From the NCBI GenBank assembly GCA_014281115.1, contig JACONQ010000013.1, positions 920,501 through 984,500 of the forward strand: a stretch of DNA of 64,000 nucleotides, written 5' to 3'. A model generated the notes under the pieces. That model saw only the letters and a program-made list of their open reading frames with translations, made no database searches and had not been told where the DNA came from. Position 1 is the stretch's first letter. Every line of letters starts with the position of its first letter. Positions 52,825 through 63,605 of the stretch are shown in pieces. The stretch is from Laburnicola sp. R22_1 (Eukaryota; Ascomycota; Dothideomycetes; Pleosporales; Didymosphaeriaceae). A program made the translations under genes and the position numbers.

Positions 52825-54699
52825 TCATAGCTTGGCCTTCGTCTCAGGCTCAGGAGCGCTTGCCTCTTTGTTCAGTATAACATTTCCAGTCGCCGGGCTG
52901 TCACCGAAGAAGATGACCTCAACGGTCAAATCATCCCTAGTTCCAATTAGCATTGCGTGGTGATTCTGTGACAACAAGCACTTTACCTGTACCGCCTGGA
53001 AAACGGACTGGGAAGGGTGAGAAGAGCAGAAAGCTGGTCCTGATCCTTGCCACCCAGCGCGTTTCGAACGAGATGCGTAGCCGCATTCTTATCTTCTACG
53101 ACAAAGCGCTCGTCGAGAGACGTCTTGGTGCCCCACTGTTCCTGTCGTATCGGTGCGCGTTGGCCTGACCCGCCAGAAGCGCCTTTTTTCTCGACAGGCA
53201 AAGTCTTCTGGTTACCCCTCCCACTCTTCAGCCATGACTGTGTCTGCGCATTTTGGCCGTTTGGCCCTCCTTGGGCGTCTAACCATTGCCCAACGAGGCC
53301 GACCACCTCTTCATTGGTCAACATCTCCCAGAGTCCATCGGTGGCCATGACAACGAAGTCGCCCTTTGCGGGCTCGATCTTGGTCGTCGTAATGATGGGT
53401 TCAGCCGTCACATAGGGTGGTGTCTTCAGTAGGGGGGACGCCGTGCGAGCGAAGTACGACGTCTTTAGCTCCTGCGTGGTGTCTCGGGACCACTTGTAGG
53501 AGGCGTCGCCAAATGCACGCGACGGCTCGAGACCACCCAGTATGCGGCCGTTCTTAACGACATTTGGCTCCCCAGGGTGCTCTGCCCGCAGTCGCTCTGC
53601 CTCGCTCGCCGTCCCGCCAGTCTGGTCTTCGGATAGCGGTGTGGCTGACCACTTGCCATTCGCGCCACGCCGTCCAAGCACAGCACGCGAGTCGCCAGTG
53701 CATGCTACTCTTAGCAGCTTCGACCTGCTGTCATAGAATGAAAGCAGAGCGCAGGACCCAGACAAGGCCGGCGCCAGCAATTCGGCAGCGGCCACCTTGG
53801 ATTGAGCCTTCTTGAGCTTCTTGACCGACTCATGCACTATCTCATTATCTAACCGCAAGAAGCCCGTCTTGATAGCTTTGTCAATGGCCTCGGCAGTCGG
53901 GAAGTGCATGGCGGGGTCTTCGACGGCGGATTTGAAGGCCGTGTTGAGCTCGCGTGCGACGAAGGAAATCAGAGTTTGGCGGAGTTTGGCCGATGTCACC
54001 CAGCCGCTGTCAATTCATTAGCAAGCGTTTGGCATTTGCTGGTCAATGTATGCACCTGTGGCCGTCAAAGACGCCCCAGAACATCCAGTCCGTCGACGAC
54101 GCGCCGCTCTCCGTCGCCGTCATGTTCTGCGGGATCTCGATAATCTTCTCCGCATGGTCGTCCTCAATCGGATCGTTGCTGGGGATCTGGACTACGTCAT
54201 AGCGAACAACGCCCTGGCCCCTTCCCACGGTCCACGATTCCTCGGTCTTCCTGAGCTTCGCAGTTGCCTGCTCGGGCGTGAGCATCTCTAGCACCTTCCT
54301 CCCGTAGTCATCCGTATCCTTGGAGAGCGGGGCGTCGCCAGTGATGGTCCCGGTGTACAGCGAGCCGACCTGGTCGACAACCAAGGCTCTCCGCGTCGCT
54401 TCGGCCGCGGCGTCGGTGCTCGCGCTGCGGATCTGGTCTGCGGCGATGGCGACGCCGGCGGGCTGGCGGCCCTGGTAAAGATAGAAGGCGCCCGAAGCAA
54501 CGGCGGCAGCTGCCAGAGCACCCGAATAGGTGCGCAGGTGCATGGACGAGGTGAGCAGCGTGGGCGAGGGACGCTGGCGGGAGAGGTACCGCGGGCCTAG
54601 CCCATTGCCGGGCACGAACGAGACGGCACGGCTGCGAGCAAACCTGCGTAGACTCGGGCGACGGATGGAGCGCAGCACTTGTACAGCCGCCCGACGCAT
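52825..54699 (-). CDS. PTC5: Mitochondrial PP2C-type protein phosphatase (Ptc5-like, pyruvate dehydrogenase phosphatase family)
   Basis: Three exons (54699-54056, 54006-52987, 52936-52825) encode 591 residues. The chosen ATG (54697-54699) starts an Arg-rich, acid-free presequence (RRAAVQVLRSIRRPSLRRFA); the frame is open a further 51 codons upstream. A short membrane segment (ALAAAAVASGAFYLY) follows. The metal-binding DGHSGW motif at residues 212-217 is formed across intron 1; the other PP2C motifs ATDGLWEMLTNEE and SRRYRDDLTVEVIFFG follow, the last created by intron 2. In yeast, Ptc5 dephosphorylates the E1 alpha subunit of pyruvate dehydrogenase in mitochondria; equivalence is by motif and targeting, not by search. 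The gene is divergent from RQC1 with 215 bp between starts. Confidence 0.85.
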
Positions 54700-54914
54700 T
54701 TGCAGAGGCCTGGCTTGGCGAGCGTAGAGGTTGAAGCTGGGAGGGAGCGCAACGCTTCGGAAAGGGAAAGGGCGGTTTGGTATCGGCGCACGGACCCCTC
54801 CGTTTGCCTCCCCGAGTGGGACCGTTCCTGCACGGCGCACGCAGAGCCTCAACCCGTACGCGTCACCACACCACTCTCACTGTGCGTCTCAGCCTCGCCA
54901 TCATATCAGGCACC
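54700..54914. promoter_or_regulatory. Divergent promoter, PTC5-like and RQC1
   Basis: A compact bidirectional region of 215 bp. Longer N-termini of either gene would overlap it, which supports the downstream starts chosen here. No motif stands out. Confidence 0.4.
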
Positions 54915-57005
54915 ATGTCCTCACGAGCTTTACGGCGCGTCCAACGGGAGCTCGAAGAAAAGAAGCAACTGGAGATCCTCGCGCAGGAAAATGCAAACGA
55001 TGAGCAAGAGTCGGACGAAGAAGAGGAAGCCGCGCCTGCGGTACAACCGGCCGCGAAACCCAGTCTATTCTCCATGCTAGGCGACGTCGACGACGAGAAT
55101 GAAGACGACAGCGCCGACGATGCAGAGGTGCAAGACCATTCAGATCTTACGGAACAGGAAGTCGCACCCCCACCCAAGCCTTCCAAGAAGGGAAAGAAGA
55201 AGAGAAAGAAGGGAAAAGGCAAGAACAAATTGCCAGCGCCAGAACAGACCGCTACGTCAGCAAAAGCGGTGCGTGGTCTAGATGAAATCGATCGGGCGCT
55301 GCTCGCGCTGAACCTTACTTCGAACACTGCATCAGGCGCCGACGATCACCAAACATCACCGGCAACCGAGGAAATGCAGCAACTGTTCTCTGTGCTAGCC
55401 ATCGATAAGCAACATCTCCATGCTGCGAACGAGATGCGCAAGCTTTTTGGCCGTGCAGCTGTCCAAGGGAATGCCGATGAGGACGAGCCGCGCGCCCGGA
55501 ATCGGCACCAGCAAGGTGGGCTCGCGGCGGCAGTGGGTGGCCGCAACAATGCAGGAGGTCGTAATCTAGCGTCTCTAGGACTCCGCAGAAACATCTTCAT
55601 TCAAGGAAAAGAAGAGTGGCCCCGCGCAACTCTAGGCGGTCTCGGCATGGAGATTGTGGAGAGGGGGAGCGACGGCACGGTGAAATACCGTTTCGTCCAT
55701 AGCCCTTCGTATCAGCTCGTTCAGCTACAGTTCGAGACGTGTGTTGCATCCATAGACCCCGAACGCATGATTCAGCTTCTACACAATAACCCCTACCACA
55801 TTTCCACGCTCCTTCAAGTTTCCGAAATCGCCAAGCAGCAGCGTGACAATGCAACGTCGGGCGACCTTTTAGAACGCGCATTGTTCGCCTTCGGTCGAGC
55901 AGTCCACTCGACTTTTTCGAACAACCTGGCTCAAGGGAAAGCACGCCTGGACTTTAGGCGCCCTGAAAACCGCGAGTTTGGGCTTGCGGTTTGGCGGTAC
56001 ATTGCTACGCTTGGTATTCGCGCTACATGGCGCACCTCCTTTGAGTGGGCAAAGCTACTCATCAGCCTTTCTCCAGAGGACGACCCGTACTGCATGCGTC
56101 TCATGGTCGATCAATTAGCACTCCGTGGCCGAGAACCCCAAGCCCTAGTCGATCTAATAGAGTCCGACCACCTTCAGCGAGCCTGGAAGATCCCCCCAAA
56201 CCTCGCATACTCGATGGCACTCGCACACGACCGTTTAAAGCAGCCCTCAAAGGCACGTACGGCTCTCCGCTCAGCAATCAAAGAGTACCCCTGGATAGCT
56301 TCTCGAATCTGCAAAGAGCTCGACATCTCCCCGATACCCAAGTCGGTATGGGCCAAAGAACCCAATGACAACCATCAAGAGTTACTTGCCCAACTATACG
56401 TACCACATGCCAAGGACCTCTGGAACACTACAGAAAGCACGTCGCTGCTGGTCGAAGTATGCTATTCTATTGAGGATCCACTCGGGGCAGGTAAACACCC
56501 CTACTGGCTCGCCCATATAAACGAGCTCGACCTGGCGCGCCACATTGTCCTTTCTGACGACCGCTCTCTCATTGCCCTGCTAGATCCCCTTGTCAAATCC
56601 AGGTACACCTCAACTTCGGACCCGCTTCCACCAGACGACAACCTTGTCTCTTACTCCCTCACCTCCATCCCTCCCAATCGCAGTTCCAGTCGCGATCGAG
56701 CAATAGCATTCGAATTGGAAGAGGTAGATCTTGATAGCAATCGAACGTATGCGTTGACTGAACTAGAGCAGCTGAGAGTGTACTTTGAGAGCATAAATGT
56801 GGGCCGGTATATGGATGATAATGCGGATCCGACACGAGAGGACCTGTTGAGAGCGCTGGAAGATGCGGGCACGTCGTTTGAGGAGTTCAGGAGGAATACG
56901 GAGAGGGTGCATCAAGTTAGGCACCGGTTGCAGGATTTGGGGCTCGAAGTGGTGTTTGAGCGGGCTGAGCAGGGTGGGGAAGAGGAGTCGGATACGGATG
57001 GTTGA
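54915..57005 (+). CDS. RQC1: Rqc1/TCF25-family ribosome quality control protein
   Basis: An intronless gene of 696 residues; ATG 54915 gives SSRALRRVQRELEEKKQLE, the typical TCF25/Rqc1 start. Residues 20-60 and 85-110 are acidic and then Lys-rich (KKGKKKRKKGKGKNK), as in homologues. The conserved core begins near residue 240 with RNIFIQGKEEWPRATLGGLGM and continues through YRFVHSPSYQLVQLQFETCV, DPERMIQLLHNNPYHISTLL and a helical-repeat body. Rqc1 works with Ltn1, Cdc48 and Rqc2 on stalled 60S subunits, helping ubiquitinated nascent chains reach the proteasome. The coding frame is uninterrupted and length is usual for the family. Confidence 0.92.
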   Translation: MSSRALRRVQRELEEKKQLEILAQENANDEQESDEEEEAAPAVQPAAKPSLFSMLGDVDDENEDDSADDAEVQDHSDLTEQEVAPPPKPSKKGKKKRKKGKGKNKLPAPEQTATSAKAVRGLDEIDRALLALNLTSNTASGADDHQTSPATEEMQQLFSVLAIDKQHLHAANEMRKLFGRAAVQGNADEDEPRARNRHQQGGLAAAVGGRNNAGGRNLASLGLRRNIFIQGKEEWPRATLGGLGMEIVERGSDGTVKYRFVHSPSYQLVQLQFETCVASIDPERMIQLLHNNPYHISTLLQVSEIAKQQRDNATSGDLLERALFAFGRAVHSTFSNNLAQGKARLDFRRPENREFGLAVWRYIATLGIRATWRTSFEWAKLLISLSPEDDPYCMRLMVDQLALRGREPQALVDLIESDHLQRAWKIPPNLAYSMALAHDRLKQPSKARTALRSAIKEYPWIASRICKELDISPIPKSVWAKEPNDNHQELLAQLYVPHAKDLWNTTESTSLLVEVCYSIEDPLGAGKHPYWLAHINELDLARHIVLSDDRSLIALLDPLVKSRYTSTSDPLPPDDNLVSYSLTSIPPNRSSSRDRAIAFELEEVDLDSNRTYALTELEQLRVYFESINVGRYMDDNADPTREDLLRALEDAGTSFEEFRRNTERVHQVRHRLQDLGLEVVFERAEQGGEEESDTDG

Positions 57006-57830
57006 ACAACCTGGTTTGCTGGTCGGGTTTTACTCCAGGCTCAGGGCTCGACAATGATCACTTGAAGATACCAAAACTATGTGCTAGCTCACCCCAGCAA
57101 TGTGAGACCTTCCCCCCACCTTCCCCCCACACACCCCGCCTCGCCCCTCCACATCTCGGCAAACCCGCAAACCCTCGCGACAAACATCATCATCCCACGC
57201 TAAGCACCTCTCTTTGCCCAGCTAGGCAACCCGGAGGGAATTATTCCCGCTTAAGCCTCGACAAGCCTCGTCATATGCGCGATGGATGCGTATGTTTGCA
57301 AAGGTACCACAAGCGCCGTCTAGAAATCTACCACTACCACCCCGCCCCATACATGGCACTGTGAGACTTGTGCATACGAGGAGCGTAGGAACCGCAGTAG
57401 ACCTCGATCTACAACCACTAGCGATGCATCCGTGACATGTAGCCCCACTATCGGCGCATAATGAGTCGAATAGAAGCATATGGGTGGTGAGAATGCGGGT
57501 ATAACGCTCGTTTATGCACGGGGCTACGGTGCTGTGTGCGTTGGTTTGTGGTCTAGTCTATGTGTGGTTGGCGTATAGGCTATCCAAGGGGTGGAATACC
57601 CGAGTGAGCGAAGGTGGGTAGGCGTGTTGACGCGTGGACATAGAATGGAGGATGGGGGTTGGGGTTGGGGTTGGGGTTTAGTGGGACTGTTGGGGAGCCG
57701 ACAGCGTGCGTGGGACGAGAAATCGCTCAACGTCGTCTTTCCTGCCACTGCACTCGACGTACACAGCAGTCGTCGAATTTTTTGATCAGCGTCACCGTAG
57801 CCAGAATTGAGCGCGACATCACCCGAGAGG
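57006..57830. other. Intergenic with a TTGGGG run
   Basis: No gene is supported. At 57651-57677 four to five GGGG tracts spaced by TT form TTGGGG repeats (potential quadruplex) followed by TTTAGTGGG. The part upstream of 57250 is C-rich. Confidence 0.5.
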
Positions 57831-58710
57831 ATGGCGCGCAAGTACCTGGGGGGTTCGGGCGAGAGACTTACTATCTGGATTAGTGTTGCTGCGAGTACTG
57901 TGTTGATGCAAGTAAGACCTGCGTTACTCCCGACACGGGACAAAAGTTTGAGTACCCTACCGCAACGCACAGTATTCAGACTATGTCCTAGTACTGTGGA
58001 GACAGAGCCAACGAGCGAAAAGTTAACGTTTGCAGCTTTTTACGGCCACGACCAAGGCGTTTTCGGCAACGCTATCATCAGCGAGAACTTCTTGGAGACA
58101 TTTGGCTACCCCTCGGCTAGCATGCAGGTATGCTTGATGAAATACCTCACGACAGCATGGAAATAGCGACTCGCTGTTGAACAGGGCGTCATGACATCCA
58201 TCTACAACCTTGGCTGTTTTATCGGGGCCATGTCTACGATTTGGACGGGTGATATATTCGGTCGGCCACGACAAATCATCATCGGATCGACGGTGATTGG
58301 GATTGGCGCCATTATCCAAGCAGCAAGCAACAGCGTCGCGCAGATGCTGGTAGGTAGAATCGTCGCTGGTCTCGGGACGGGCATGAACACAACTAGGAAA
58401 GCTAGTCATCCTCCAAATGGGTACGTTCCCCGCTCCTTTCGTTCATCAAGTACTCTTCTACCGCGTCGCAACGGACCAGCGAACTGCATAACCGGCTTCT
58501 CCATCTCCAACTGGCTCACCCTCGCATCCTCCTTCGCCCCCCGCTCCATCGCCTGGCGCTTCCCCCTCGCCTTCCAGCTCTTCTTCACCCTCTGCATCTA
58601 CGCCCTCTGCCCCTTCCTCCCAGACTCGCCCCGCCTCCTCATCCGCAAAGGCGCAACAGAGCCCTGTTTGACTTCAACTGTTATTTCGAGGCAATTCTAT
58701 CACTTGCGTT
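57831..58710 (+). pseudogene. Hexose-transporter-like MFS permease, truncated and deleted
   Basis: The start MARKYLGGSGERLTIWISVAAS (ATG 57831) is that of fungal sugar-porter MFS proteins. After about 27 codons the frame meets a stretch with a palindromic mini-element, then resumes with GHDQGVFGNAIISENFLETF (about 58044). An intron with donor GTATGC leads to SIYNLGCFIGAMSTIWTGDIFGRPRQ and LVGRIVAGLGTGMN. Next, about 15 residues expected of the family are missing, the frame shifts, and NCITGFSISNWLTLASSF resumes after another intron. Homology ends after SPRLLIRKG at about 58650; the whole second half (six membrane segments) is absent. It cannot be a functional transporter. Confidence 0.8.
57938..57988. 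mobile_element. Palindromic mini-element, copy 2
   Basis: Arms GGACAAAAGTTTGAGTAC (57938-57955, identical to copy 1) and GTATTCAGACTATGTCC (57972-57988) are inverted repeats around a 16-nt loop. The loop end, CGCACAGTA, is similar to copy 1 (CACACAGTA). It lies inside what was probably the first intron of the hexose-transporter pseudogene. Confidence 0.65.
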
Positions 58711-58886
58711 AACCTCTTTTGGTTTGGCGAACATGCGTCGGCCCCCACACTTGCTAGCGCGTTTCCCGAGGTCCACCCCTCTGATCGGCGGCCCACGCGT
58801 CGCGGTCACCCAAGCAACCACAACAGATTAACTTTAACGTCTTTCGTCCTGTAAACCTCCACCCGACAAGCAATCCGACTTCAGCC

Positions 58887-59738
58887 ATGGAACCTTCGCG
58901 TAAACGCGCACGAGCAGACACGGATGGCGAACCCTCTCTCCCCGCCGTAGCAGCACCATCCGTGCCCGCCTACGACTTGAACATGTGCATCGACACGCTA
59001 GACGAGGGCAGGCGACTCCAAAAAATGATGCTAGACCTGGCCCACGCGCACCCCTTGATTGCTACCTACGTGCGCGAAAACTACCGCTTCCTCGTAGCGC
59101 GCGAGCAGACGCGCGTCATCGACTTCGACCAACTCTCCAAAACCATATGGCACACCATCAACAAGAAATACAAGACCCTCAGCGGCTCCAAAGCATACGA
59201 CATCTCCTTCAACGTCTTCCACCGCATCGAGGAGACGATTCGGTTGATTGGGGAGCGGGCGGGTGCGGAGCACGTTTCGTTCGGGACGAAGCGGTCGGGG
59301 TTGGAGACGCTGAGGAAGATTGGGAAGACGGTTTGTTTGGGGGATGGGCATCAGCTGGGGCATGAGTTGCATAAACATCTTCAACATAGTTGTGGGATGG
59401 AGGAAGCGATGGAGAAGATTATTGAGGCCATGTCGTATGAGGAGAGGGTCGTCATGTGTGACGTGCATGATGGGAGGTCGACGTTTTTGTGGAAAATGGA
59501 GGAACTCAATCGGTTGGCGCGGCAGCACTGTATCTTTGGTGACCTGCCGGCTATAATAGATCTCTTGGTTTCACAGGAAGAGGAGGAAGAATACGACGAA
59601 GAGGGAGAGGAGGAGGAGGAGGAGGAAGAGGAAGAAGAAGAAGAAGGAGAAGACGAGGTGCCATTCGAAGAGATGGACAGCGAAGCAGAAATGAGGTTTC
59701 TAGAAGGCTACGACTCCTGCGGGGCTCCGATCAATTGA
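58887..59738 (+). CDS. Conserved-looking nuclear protein with acidic C-terminus, function unknown
   Basis: A single exon of 283 residues. It begins with a candidate nuclear localisation signal (SRKRARAD, residues 4-11). Residues 30-215 are a helical domain (GRRLQKMMLDLAHAHPLIAT, YDISFNVFHRIEETIRLIGE, FGTKRSGLETLRKIGKTVCL, MEEAMEKIIEAMSYEER). Residues 225-265 are almost wholly Glu/Asp, encoded by GAGGAA-type repeats. The helical domain with HPLIATYV and a later SGLETLRKIGK segment faintly recalls Cut8/Sts1, which tethers the proteasome at the nuclear envelope, but this is weak and not asserted. The gene is intact, and its start is the first ATG after an in-frame-stop leader. Confidence 0.75.
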   Translation: MEPSRKRARADTDGEPSLPAVAAPSVPAYDLNMCIDTLDEGRRLQKMMLDLAHAHPLIATYVRENYRFLVAREQTRVIDFDQLSKTIWHTINKKYKTLSGSKAYDISFNVFHRIEETIRLIGERAGAEHVSFGTKRSGLETLRKIGKTVCLGDGHQLGHELHKHLQHSCGMEEAMEKIIEAMSYEERVVMCDVHDGRSTFLWKMEELNRLARQHCIFGDLPAIIDLLVSQEEEEEYDEEGEEEEEEEEEEEEEGEDEVPFEEMDSEAEMRFLEGYDSCGAPIN

Positions 59739-60140
59739 GCCGTTGGTGAATTGAAAACATGGCTCATTCCAAGCTTGGGCGTCGTTCAGAAGCGTACGCG
59801 GAACGAGGTTCCTCAAGGAGCAACGCTCTTCTACCTGTCCACAAGTCTTCCTAGTCAGAATCCTTTTATTCCCACCGGATATCATACCTATACCAGTGTA
59901 AACTTTGATTCACACGCGTCGTATGTATAGAATAAGATCGAGCGCTACGAACCAAACTTCCCCACTACCATGAATGTGGGGCATCTGCTACTCCAACTCC
60001 CCGCATCCCACCTATACATACGGACCCAACCAACACCAAATACCCACATCGTCAACTCTCCAGCCTCACCACACCTTCCAATCCCGTTTCTAACAACGCC
60101 CCCTCCCCCCTGAAAAAAAAAGACAGAAAAGATCACAACC
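59739..60140. other. Intergenic, promoter of the SDR gene
   Basis: No gene. The 3' part is C-rich with an A9 run directly before the SDR leader (about 60112-60121). Confidence 0.5.
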
Positions 60141-61456
60141 ATGGACCCCGCCGAATTCCCTCCCTCCACCATTCCCCTCCACCACGCGCCCTACGGCCCC
60201 CTAACGCCGTCCGCCGTCGCCGCCAAAAACGCAGGCAAACTAGCCCTCATAACAGGCGCAGCGCGTGGCATCGGCGCCGCCATCGCAGAATCCCTCGCCC
60301 AATCAGGCGCCGACGTCGCCCTCTTAGACCTGTCCATCGAAACCCAGACGCAGACAAAAAGCGCGTGCGAGAAACACGGTGTCCGAGTGGGAGTGTATGT
60401 GTGCGATGTTGCGGATCAGGAGAGTGTTGTTAGGACGGTGGAGGAGGTTGAGAGGGAGTTGGGCAGTGTTGAGTGAGTGTGTTTTGTTTTGTTTTACGAT
60501 GAAGTAATTATCCGTTTGAATATTTCGTGTATATGCAGGGAGGGAAGCGAATGAATGGAATGGAAGAATGGAGACATGAATGCATGGTATGGTATGGTAA
60601 TTAACCCAGCGCGCGCACAGCATCCTCGTCAACAACGCGGGAATCCTCACACAACGCCCCCTCATCATGTCGACCTTCGACGACTTCTGGCGCCAAATAG
60701 AAGTTAATTTCAAAGCCGTGCGTTTTGGTTTCCTCCCCCTCTTTTCTTTCGTTCGTCCGTCCCCAAGCGCTAATTGAGACACCCTCCTAACCCTCCGCGT
60801 CCTCCAGCCCCTCCTAACAATCCACACGCTCCTCCCCCGCATGCGCGCCCACGGCCACGGCTGCATCATCAACATCGCATCCCGCAGCGCCACCGTCGAC
60901 GTCCCCATGACACTCGGCTACGTCTCGTCCAAAGCGGCGCTCACACGCGCGACGCACACGCTGCAGCGCGAGATGGCCCTCGACGGGCTCGACCCCGCCA
61001 TCCACTTGTACGCGTTGCATCCCGGGGGCGTGCTGACGAACATGGGGGCTTGTAAGTTTTGCCTTTGCCAGAGGAGATGCACCATGCGTGCCACGGGAAA
61101 GGGGGGCGGCTAACACTGTGGATGTTTTAGCTGGCGCGCCGCAGGACGTCCGGGACAAGTATGGGGATCCGAAGGATGAAGAGTTTTTTAAGGGATTGTT
61201 TAAGGATGGGGGGGAACTTTGTGGGCAGGTTTGTGCGTGGTTGGGGGCGGGGGAGGGGGTGGAGTTGAGGGGGTTGTATCTTGGTAAGAGGCTTGCCCGG
61301 GTAAGAACCTAGACTTGGATGGTGCTGACTCCGTGGTTTGTAGATTGTCGACAGGATGTGAGGTTGTTGTTGGAGAAGGGGAGGGAGGCGTTGCTGAAGG
61401 AGAGAAGGAATGTTTTGACGGTGAATTTTTTGGAGGGGTATGAGAATGAGCCTTAG
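60141..61456 (+). CDS. Short-chain dehydrogenase/reductase
   Basis: Five exons (60141-60472, 60621-60717, 60808-61051, 61131-61283, 61344-61456) encode 312 residues, all phases agreeing. The Rossmann nucleotide site TGAARGIG is at residues 38-45, NNAG at 115-118 (formed near intron 1), the catalytic Ser at about 168 (NIASRSA), and Tyr181-x3-Lys185 (GYVSSK). An acidic residue, Asp62 (LLDLS), after the second beta strand suggests NAD rather than NADP. This is a classical SDR oxidoreductase; substrate unknown. The C-terminus (LLLEKGREALLKERRNVLTV) is longer than in the smallest members. Intron 1 (148 nt) contains GGAATGGAA and GGTATGGTATGG short repeats. Confidence 0.88.
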
Positions 61457-61720
61457 GGGGTGGGCGTGTCGGGTAGGTGGGTGGTGAATGGGTGTATGTT
61501 GGGGATTTTGTCTCACCACCAAACTCTCACGCCAGTCTACAAGATCAAACTCCAATCCCACTCCCATACCCTTCAATCGCTTTTCCTTGCCACGTTCCTC
61601 CCCTAATTAGCACGTCATAGACACCCGTCTTGAGACGGTTGGAAGACTTGCATTGTCACCCGGAGGGGTATACAAAATGGCCAAAAGACCGATATCAACA
61701 AGAATAGCCCAAGCCCTGAC

Positions 61721-63605
61721 TCAAGCAGAAGCAAATGAGATATAAACAGAAGCCACGCCAGCGCTTTGCTCCACACCCGCTACCAAAGTCAGACTGTTAC
61801 TTAGGTACTTAGATTCATTCTCATCGCTGCCCGCATCCGCAGTCTTGGAATGCACAGGCGTACCCGTGATGGTCTCACCGCCCATATCCCAGTCCTGGGC
61901 GAGGTCCTCGAGCGTCCTGCGCTTCGTCTCGGGGATCAAGAGTGTGGTGAAGACACCTGCGAACATGAAGGCGGAGAAGATTTGCATGATGTGGTTGAGC
62001 CACGGGCTGGGATGGTCCTTGGAGGCGCCGCGAGTACGCAGAGGAGCGATGGCCCCATGAGCGATGATGGAGCCGATCTTGCCGGAGCCGGCTGAGATAC
62101 CGTGCGAGGTGGAGCGGTAGCGGGTGGGGAAGCACTCGCCGGGGACGATGAAAGTCGTCGTGTTGGGACCCCAGTTGAAGAAGAGCTGGATGAGGACGTA
62201 GATGGAAAGCATAGCATGTGCACTGAGGTGCTGGTAGGCGAAGCCCCAGACGATGAACAGGATGGTGAGTAAGGAGAATCCGATGAGCTGCAGAGGCTTA
62301 CGGCCGACAAAGTCGATGGTTCCGACAGCAAGCCAATAGCCAGGGATGGCGCCGGCGCAGGTAAGAATGCAGTTACCTGCGGCTAGGTTGAAGAGCTGCT
62401 TGTAAACAGTGCTGCCACCGGCGTAACCGATAGCAGTAAGCACATTAGTGGAGTTCAAACCGAGACCACAGAAGGCCACATCAAGCAATAGCCAAGACAT
62501 AGAAGTTCCAAAGAGAATCTTGCCATTTTGCAGTTTGCCGTAGAACCTGCAGAAGTCCCTGAACGAAGCCTTCGGGACCTCGAGCGCCTGGACAGCGCCG
62601 CGACGGGCGGTAACAGCCTGAAGCTCGTCCGGGTGGCCATCACCCTTCTTGCCAGACAGGTACTTCTCGGCATTCGTGTTGGCCTTCTCAATGTCGCGGG
62701 CAACATCGAACGTGTAACGGGGAGTCTCGGGGATAGTCAGGCGGTAGTAGAGAGCGATGACAGCGGGCACAATGCCAATACCTGCAACTTGTCAGTCAAG
62801 TCCATCAATACTCAATCTAATTTGTATACCAATCAGGGCCCTCCACATCTTGTCAACGGCGATAGCACAGTCACCAGTGCAGTTTCCATAACTGTCGGCC
62901 AGGGAGAGGGAGCCCTTGAAGCCCGCAGTCAAGCAGAGCATAGCCAGTGCACCGCCGAGCTGTCCGAGGCCCTGCATGGAGAAGACAGCCGCCATCATGG
63001 CACCACGCCATTTGGTGGTCGCGAACTCAGAGGTGATGATGCTGGAAAGTGGGTAGTCACCACCGATGCCTGATTCCCAATCGGGTTAGCCGCGCGGTTG
63101 AGGGTGATGAATGGAAGCGTGGCGTACCGATGCCCATCAGGGCGCGCCAGAAGATGATGAGACCGACAATCGACGTCCCCGGGCCAGGTCCCGTGAGGGC
63201 CTGAGCAAGCGTGGCCACGATGATGAGGATCAACTCGAGTCCGTACATCTTCTTACGCCCAACAATGTCGGCCAGTGCTCCAAAGCCGACCTGGCCAATA
63301 ACGGTACCCGCTGACGTTGACAGCTTGATAGCCGTGTCCTGCGGCATGCTCAAGGCGCCCTTGTTGTCACGGCGGTAGACAATGCCCAGCATGATGCAGA
63401 GCAGCGAGACACAGAAGATGTCGTAGCTGTCAGTGAAGAAGCCAGTACCGGCTACCCCAACAGCACGCACATGGTACCAGGAGAAGGGAGCCTTGTCAAT
63501 CTCGGCCAGCGCGAGGCGGCGGCGCTCGTTGGGGTCGTCGATATGCGAGAAATGCTGATAACTGAAAGCAGAGTTGCCCTCGGACTTGTTGTTCACGGTG
63601 GACAT
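61721..63605 (-). CDS. PHO84: Inorganic phosphate transporter, Pho84-type MFS permease
   Basis: Three exons (63605-63128, 63069-62830, 62781-61721) encode 592 residues, the usual size. Introns of 58 and 48 nt have branch points CTAAC and CTGAC and restore MGIGIGGDYPLS and LIGIGIVPAVIALYYRL. This is a plasma-membrane H+/phosphate symporter of the PHS subfamily of MFS. Characteristic pieces are GTGFFTDSYDIF (membrane segment 1 with its Asp), GALADIVGRKKMYG, ATTKWRGAMMA, FGTSMSWLLLDVAFCGLGLN and FIVPGECFPTRYRSTSHGIS. A cytosolic loop with EKYLSGKKGDGHPDELQ separates the halves. Yeast relatives also sense phosphate and are induced under phosphate starvation; the upstream sequence has only a weak CACGT core (about 63938). 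Confidence 0.93.
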
